Source of the DNA: Flavobacterium panacis
GTDB lineage: Bacteria > Bacteroidota > Bacteroidia > Flavobacteriales > Flavobacteriaceae
NCBI RefSeq assembly: GCF_024649945.1
Contig: NZ_JANKMS010000007.1
Span: forward strand, 1-64,000
DNA length: 64,000 bases
Direction: 5' to 3'
The notes below the pieces were generated by a model that was not told the origin of the DNA, did no database searches, and worked only from the letters and a program-made list of their open reading frames with translations. A program made the position numbers and the translations under genes. Below are positions 60,584 through 64,000 of this stretch, piece after piece. How positions within the stretch are numbered: position 1 is the first letter of the stretch; every line of letters begins with the position of its first letter.

Positions 60584-60698
60584 ATAAAAACGTGGTATTT
60601 TTTTAAAGGAGCTGATCCAGTTTTCATTTTCATGAAATTCACTGCATTTTTATAATTATAAATGACTAGGTAATACTGGTTTGGCTCCGAATTAAATA

Positions 60699-60734
60699 AA
60701 AAAAGCTATCTCGATAAAGATAGCTTTTTTTGGG
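60699..60734 (-). terminator. Terminator of purB
   Basis: A stem of seven A then GCTATCT and its complement around CGATAA, with T-run on the minus strand, 20 bases beyond purB. Confidence 0.8.
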
Positions 60735-60753
60735 AAAATATTTGGTGTTTTTC

Positions 60754-62100
60754 TTAAATTCCTGTGTAATTACTAGGAGTTATAGCCATTAATTCTGCTC
60801 TAACTGAATCAGAAACTTCTAAAGTTGCAATGAAGTTGTGAATCGCATTTTTGTCAATAGCTTCATTAGTTCTAGTCAAACCTTTTAAAGCTTCATACGG
60901 ATTTGGATATGCTTCACGACGTAAAATAGTTTGGATTGCTTCTGCAACAACTGCCCAGTTTTTCTCTAAATCTTCGGCAAATTTACTTTCGTTTAAAAGT
61001 AATTTGTTTAAACCTTTCAAAGTAGCTTCAAAAGCAATAATTGTATGTCCGAAAGGAACACCAACGTTACGTAAAACAGTACTGTCAGTTAAATCACGTT
61101 GTAATCTTGAAATAGGCAATTTAGCTGCTAAATGTTCTAAAATAGCGTTTGCAATTCCTAAGTTTCCTTCTGAGTTTTCAAAATCAATCGGATTTACTTT
61201 ATGTGGCATTGCAGAAGAACCAATTTCTCCAGCTTTGATTTTTTGTTTGAAATAATCCATTGAAACATACGTCCAGATATCACGATCTAAATCGATAATA
61301 ATGGTGTTGATTCTTTTTAAAGCATCAAAGAAAGCAGCAAAATGATCGTAATGCTCAATTTGAGTTGTTGGAAAAGAATGTTGTAAACCAAGATCAGTTT
61401 CAACAAATTTATTTCCGAATTGTTTCCAGTCAATTTGTGGATATGCTACGTGATGTGCATTGAAGTTTCCAGTTGCGCCACCAAATTTAGCAGCAAACGG
61501 AATATTGAACAACAAACGCATTTGCTCTTCTAAACGCTCAACAAATACCAAAATCTCTTTTCCTAAACGAGTAGGAGAGGCTGGTTGTCCGTGCGTACGC
61601 GCCAACATCGGAATATCTTTCCATTCAACGCTTAATTCTTTTAATTTTGAAATTACTGAAATTAAAGTTGGTATATAAACTTGCTCAAACGCTTCTTTTG
61701 TAGAAAGCGGAATCGCAGTATTGTTGATATCTTGAGATGTTAATCCGAAGTGAATGAACTCTTTGTATTGGGATAATCCTAATTTTTCAAAAGCATCTTT
61801 AATAAAGTATTCAACCGCTTTTACGTCGTGGTTGGTTACTTTCTCCGTTTCTTTAATCCAAAGTGCATCTTCAGTTGAGAAGTTTTTGTAGATGTTTCTT
61901 AAACTTTCAAATAAAGTAGCATCAATACCTTGTAATTGTGGTAATGGAATTTGGCATAAAGCAATGAAGTATTCCACTTCAACCAAAACACGGTATTTTA
62001 TTAAAGCTTCTTCAGAGAAAAAAGGGGCTAAATTTTGAGTTTTATTTCTATATCTTCCATCAATCGGCGATATAGCATTCAATTCGTTTAGAGTAGTCAT
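60754..62100 (-). CDS. purB: Adenylosuccinate lyase
   Basis: Catalyses two steps of purine synthesis, splitting fumarate from SAICAR and adenylosuccinate. SPIDGRYRNKTQNLAPFFSE, HFGLTSQDINNTAIP, ARTHGQPASPTRLGKE and the superfamily signature GSSAMPHKVNPIDFENSEGN are intact. Length 448 is normal. It is preceded by a TATATTTG promoter box and ends in a terminator. Confidence 0.96.
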   Translation of the reverse strand: MTTLNELNAISPIDGRYRNKTQNLAPFFSEEALIKYRVLVEVEYFIALCQIPLPQLQGIDATLFESLRNIYKNFSTEDALWIKETEKVTNHDVKAVEYFIKDAFEKLGLSQYKEFIHFGLTSQDINNTAIPLSTKEAFEQVYIPTLISVISKLKELSVEWKDIPMLARTHGQPASPTRLGKEILVFVERLEEQMRLLFNIPFAAKFGGATGNFNAHHVAYPQIDWKQFGNKFVETDLGLQHSFPTTQIEHYDHFAAFFDALKRINTIIIDLDRDIWTYVSMDYFKQKIKAGEIGSSAMPHKVNPIDFENSEGNLGIANAILEHLAAKLPISRLQRDLTDSTVLRNVGVPFGHTIIAFEATLKGLNKLLLNESKFAEDLEKNWAVVAEAIQTILRREAYPNPYEALKGLTRTNEAIDKNAIHNFIATLEVSDSVRAELMAITPSNYTGI

Positions 62101-62125
62101 TGTTATGTTGTTTTTTCGAAAGGTG

Positions 62126-62133
62126 CAAATATA
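62126..62133 (-). promoter_or_regulatory. -7 element of purB
   Basis: TATATTTG on the minus strand (TAnnTTTG), 26 bases before the ATG. It suggests purB is transcribed apart from the sirtuin/hydroxylase pair upstream. Confidence 0.6.
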
Positions 62134-62169
62134 AGCTATTGTTAAAACTTCTGAAAGCTATATTGATGC

Positions 62170-62862
62170 TTAAATTATGGTTTTAAAAATTTTATCCCAG
62201 ATTGTGAAGTAAAAGCCATAGTTGCGAGATTCATTTTTATGATGATCGTTATGGAATTTGGTAGTAGAAATCCATTTTGTGAAATAATTTTTGTACCAAA
62301 AAGCAGGAAATATATCTCGTTTTAAATGACCAAATATTCCGTAAGACAGATTTAGAATAAGATAAATAATAATGCTTAGATAATTAAATTTCAAAATCGT
62401 AATTAAAAATAGCCATATAAGGCCAAAACCTAGAGTTTCTATCGGATGTAAAATATACAGACTGTAAACATTAGTTTCGATATGGGTATGATGTAGTTTA
62501 TGAATGGGGTACATCCATTTTAAATAATGGACCAAAAAATGGAAAATAAACATAAAAAGATCCATCAAGAGAATCAATATAAGCGTATCTAAAATGATAA
62601 GTTGTAATGATCCTGAAAAATCTATTTTTAGAATTCCATAACGATACAATTCAAAACCTATTAAAGTTATAAATGTATTGCATATTAGTGTTGAAAATAT
62701 CCATTTTCGATCTTTATTCTTTAAAAAAGTATTCTCTGGCTCCAGTATTTTTCCAATTAAAACAGACAAACCAACTAACACTGTATTTTCTATTAAAAAG
62801 AAAACAAAGAGCGAGAAGATATTAAATTGTATTAGTTGCTGTAGCCAACTTTCAAAAATCAT
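62170..62862 (-). CDS. Fatty acid hydroxylase/sterol desaturase family membrane protein
   Basis: A 230-residue di-iron membrane enzyme. The three histidine boxes are HFLVH, HKLHHTH and HNDHH, and about four transmembrane helices surround them. Members hydroxylate or desaturate lipids such as carotenoids, sterols and fatty acids; the substrate is not clear. Its start overlaps the sirtuin stop by four bases, so translation is likely coupled. Confidence 0.85.
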   Translation of the reverse strand: MIFESWLQQLIQFNIFSLFVFFLIENTVLVGLSVLIGKILEPENTFLKNKDRKWIFSTLICNTFITLIGFELYRYGILKIDFSGSLQLIILDTLILILLMDLFMFIFHFLVHYLKWMYPIHKLHHTHIETNVYSLYILHPIETLGFGLIWLFLITILKFNYLSIIIYLILNLSYGIFGHLKRDIFPAFWYKNYFTKWISTTKFHNDHHKNESRNYGFYFTIWDKIFKTII

Positions 62863-63560
62863 GTTGTTTTTTCTAAGTTCAATAATTTTTCTCTTAAATC
62901 GGCAACTCCTTCAGATGCAAATTTGGCGATCGTTTCTACCTTATTCCTAATGTTCGGAATTGCAATTGGTTTTGGATCAATATAAAAAACTGGAGTTGTA
63001 CTTGGAACATAAGCAATCAAACCAGCTGCAGGATAAACTTGTAGTGAAGTTCCAATAACAGCAAAATAATCTGCGGTTTCAGTAATGTCAATTGCTTCTT
63101 CCAATGCAGGAACTTCCTCGCCGAACCAAACAATATGCGGGCGCAATTGGTGTCCGTTTGCGTCAAAATCTCCCGTAAATAAATCTTCTGTCCAATCTAA
63201 AATTAGATTTTTATTTTGTGTGCTTCTAACTTTGAGTAATTCTCCATGTAAATGCAAAACGTTGGAGCTTCCAGCACGTTCGTGCAAATCATCAACGTTT
63301 TGAGTGATAACATAAACGTCAAAATCTTTTTCTAGTTCTGCCAAAATGGTATGCCCTAAATTTGTATTTACTTCTTTTAACTGTTGACGACGTTTGTTGT
63401 AAAAGTCTAAAACTAATTCTTGGTTTTTATGCCATCCTTCAGGAGTTGCAACTTCCATTACATCATGACCTTCCCATAAACCATCACTGTCACGAAAAGT
63501 TTTGATACCGCTTTCAGCACTTATTCCAGCTCCTGTTAAGACTACGAGTTTCTTTTTCAT
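62859..63560 (-). CDS. Sir2-type NAD-dependent protein deacylase without zinc cysteines
   Basis: A 233-residue sirtuin; the start is the ATG at 63560 (MKKKLVVLTGAGISAESGI). TGAGISAESGI, TQNVDDLHERAG and catalytic H105 (LHLHGEL) are intact. Y54 and R57 (FYNKRRQQL) match the residues that give CobB and SIRT5 desuccinylase/demalonylase activity. The region that holds four zinc cysteines in E. coli CobB (here VRSTQNKNLILDW to GHQLRPHIVWFGE) has none. It is followed with a 4-base overlap by the hydroxylase gene. Confidence 0.9.
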   Translation of the reverse strand: MKKKLVVLTGAGISAESGIKTFRDSDGLWEGHDVMEVATPEGWHKNQELVLDFYNKRRQQLKEVNTNLGHTILAELEKDFDVYVITQNVDDLHERAGSSNVLHLHGELLKVRSTQNKNLILDWTEDLFTGDFDANGHQLRPHIVWFGEEVPALEEAIDITETADYFAVIGTSLQVYPAAGLIAYVPSTTPVFYIDPKPIAIPNIRNKVETIAKFASEGVADLREKLLNLEKTT

Positions 63561-63727
63561 TTTGAGTTGTATTAAAAGATAAAAATAGTGATTTCTTGGC
63601 TTAAATGTTTGATGAACAGTAAGGATTAACAATGGCTTTTTATAAAAAAGAATGGGTATTTATACTCTTTGTCTCTCATTCTGAATTATTTATTTTTAAT
63701 GTTGCGTTTGAAAAAGGTGATATTAAA

Positions 63728-64000
63728 ATGATTTTAATTCAATTTACAGGTTTATCTGGTTCGGGAAAAACGACTCTGGCAGAAAGTGTCAGACATCTTT
63801 TGATTCAGGATAATTATGAAGTTGAAATAGTCGATGGAGATGTTTACCGGCAAACGATTTGTAAAGATTTAGGTTTTTCTAAAGAAGACCGCTGCGAAAA
63901 TGTTAGACGTCTTTTTAATGTCGGACGAAATTTGATTGAAGAGAAGAAAATAGTTCTCATGTCGGTTATCAATCCTTATGAAAATCTAAGAAATGAATTG
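63728..64000 (+). CDS. cysC: Adenylylsulfate (APS) kinase, truncated by the window end
   Basis: The first 91 codons of an open frame that reaches the last base. P-loop FTGLSGSGKTTLAES (7-21), EIVDGDVYRQTICKDLGFSK and EDRCENVRRLFNVGR match APS kinase, which makes PAPS from adenylylsulfate. The family's DGDNVR is here DGDVYR. The ATG at 63728 is the first in frame after AT-rich leader sequence. Whether it serves sulphate assimilation or sulphation cannot be told without downstream genes. Confidence 0.85.
   Translation, partial: MILIQFTGLSGSGKTTLAESVRHLLIQDNYEVEIVDGDVYRQTICKDLGFSKEDRCENVRRLFNVGRNLIEEKKIVLMSVINPYENLRNEL

Overview
The window is a 64 kb chromosomal segment of a low-GC member of Bacteroidota, almost certainly Flavobacterium or a close relative. 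The evidence is the AT-rich composition, the flavobacterial promoter element TAnnTTTG ahead of many genes, SusC/TonB-plug-like sequences, a DnaJ with a shortened zinc domain, a GAPDH with a long N-terminal extension, and abundant intergenic inverted repeats. There is no phage, insertion sequence, CRISPR array or rRNA operon. One tRNA (Trp) is present. Most of the window is conserved housekeeping sequence.

Layout. 0.2-9.9 kb: secreted alkaline phosphatase, alanine dehydrogenase with a divergent Lrp/AsnC regulator, GAPDH, an HtrA protease, an acetyltransferase, MltG and a small lysozyme-like exported protein. 9.9-14.6 kb (minus strand): uridine kinase, a DivIC/FtsB-like protein and both methylmalonyl-CoA mutase subunits; the mutase-associated GTPase MeaB lies apart at 53.7 kb. 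14.8-20.1 kb (minus): dnaA, a low-molecular-weight phosphatase, an RsmI-like methyltransferase, a TonB-domain protein, an aminotransferase and a dienoyl-CoA reductase-like SDR. 20.3-27.7 kb: thioesterase, YigZ, HAD, RibD, acetyltransferase, PrmC, an ABC permease and HisS. 28-36.5 kb (plus): tRNA-Trp, grpE-dnaJ, a NatAB-like exporter, a sigma-54 activator with no DNA-binding domain, a one-domain DEAD-box-like protein, DUF2007-like, Cof-type HAD and acetyltransferase genes. 36.5-39 kb: a secreted unknown and MtaB.

39.2-46.1 kb is a minus-strand run that starts with an ECF sigma factor and a membrane anti-sigma-like protein. It continues with a protein joining a SusC-like N-terminus to a von Willebrand A domain, a very small secreted plug-like protein, a SIMPL protein, a scramblase-like protein, an SDR and a conserved unknown. 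Three consecutive proteins carry a TonB-plug-like module with no beta-barrel. This is the best candidate in the window for an uncharacterised system. 46.2-64 kb holds secreted unknowns, PPK2, an outer-membrane barrel, MATE, an LTA-synthase-like enzyme, MeaB, an Rrf2-controlled oxidoreductase, an AEC transporter, a 1-Cys peroxiredoxin, a CPA2 antiporter, PurB, a fatty acid hydroxylase-like protein, a sirtuin lacking zinc cysteines and the first 91 codons of an APS kinase.

The other notable layer is intergenic. At least ten families of inverted repeats fill the gaps between genes, several of them nested, at operon ends or between operon genes. An Rrf2 regulator and its neighbour each have a near-identical 19-bp dyad upstream, a convincing candidate operator pair. 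All assignments come from reading the sequence; no database search was run.
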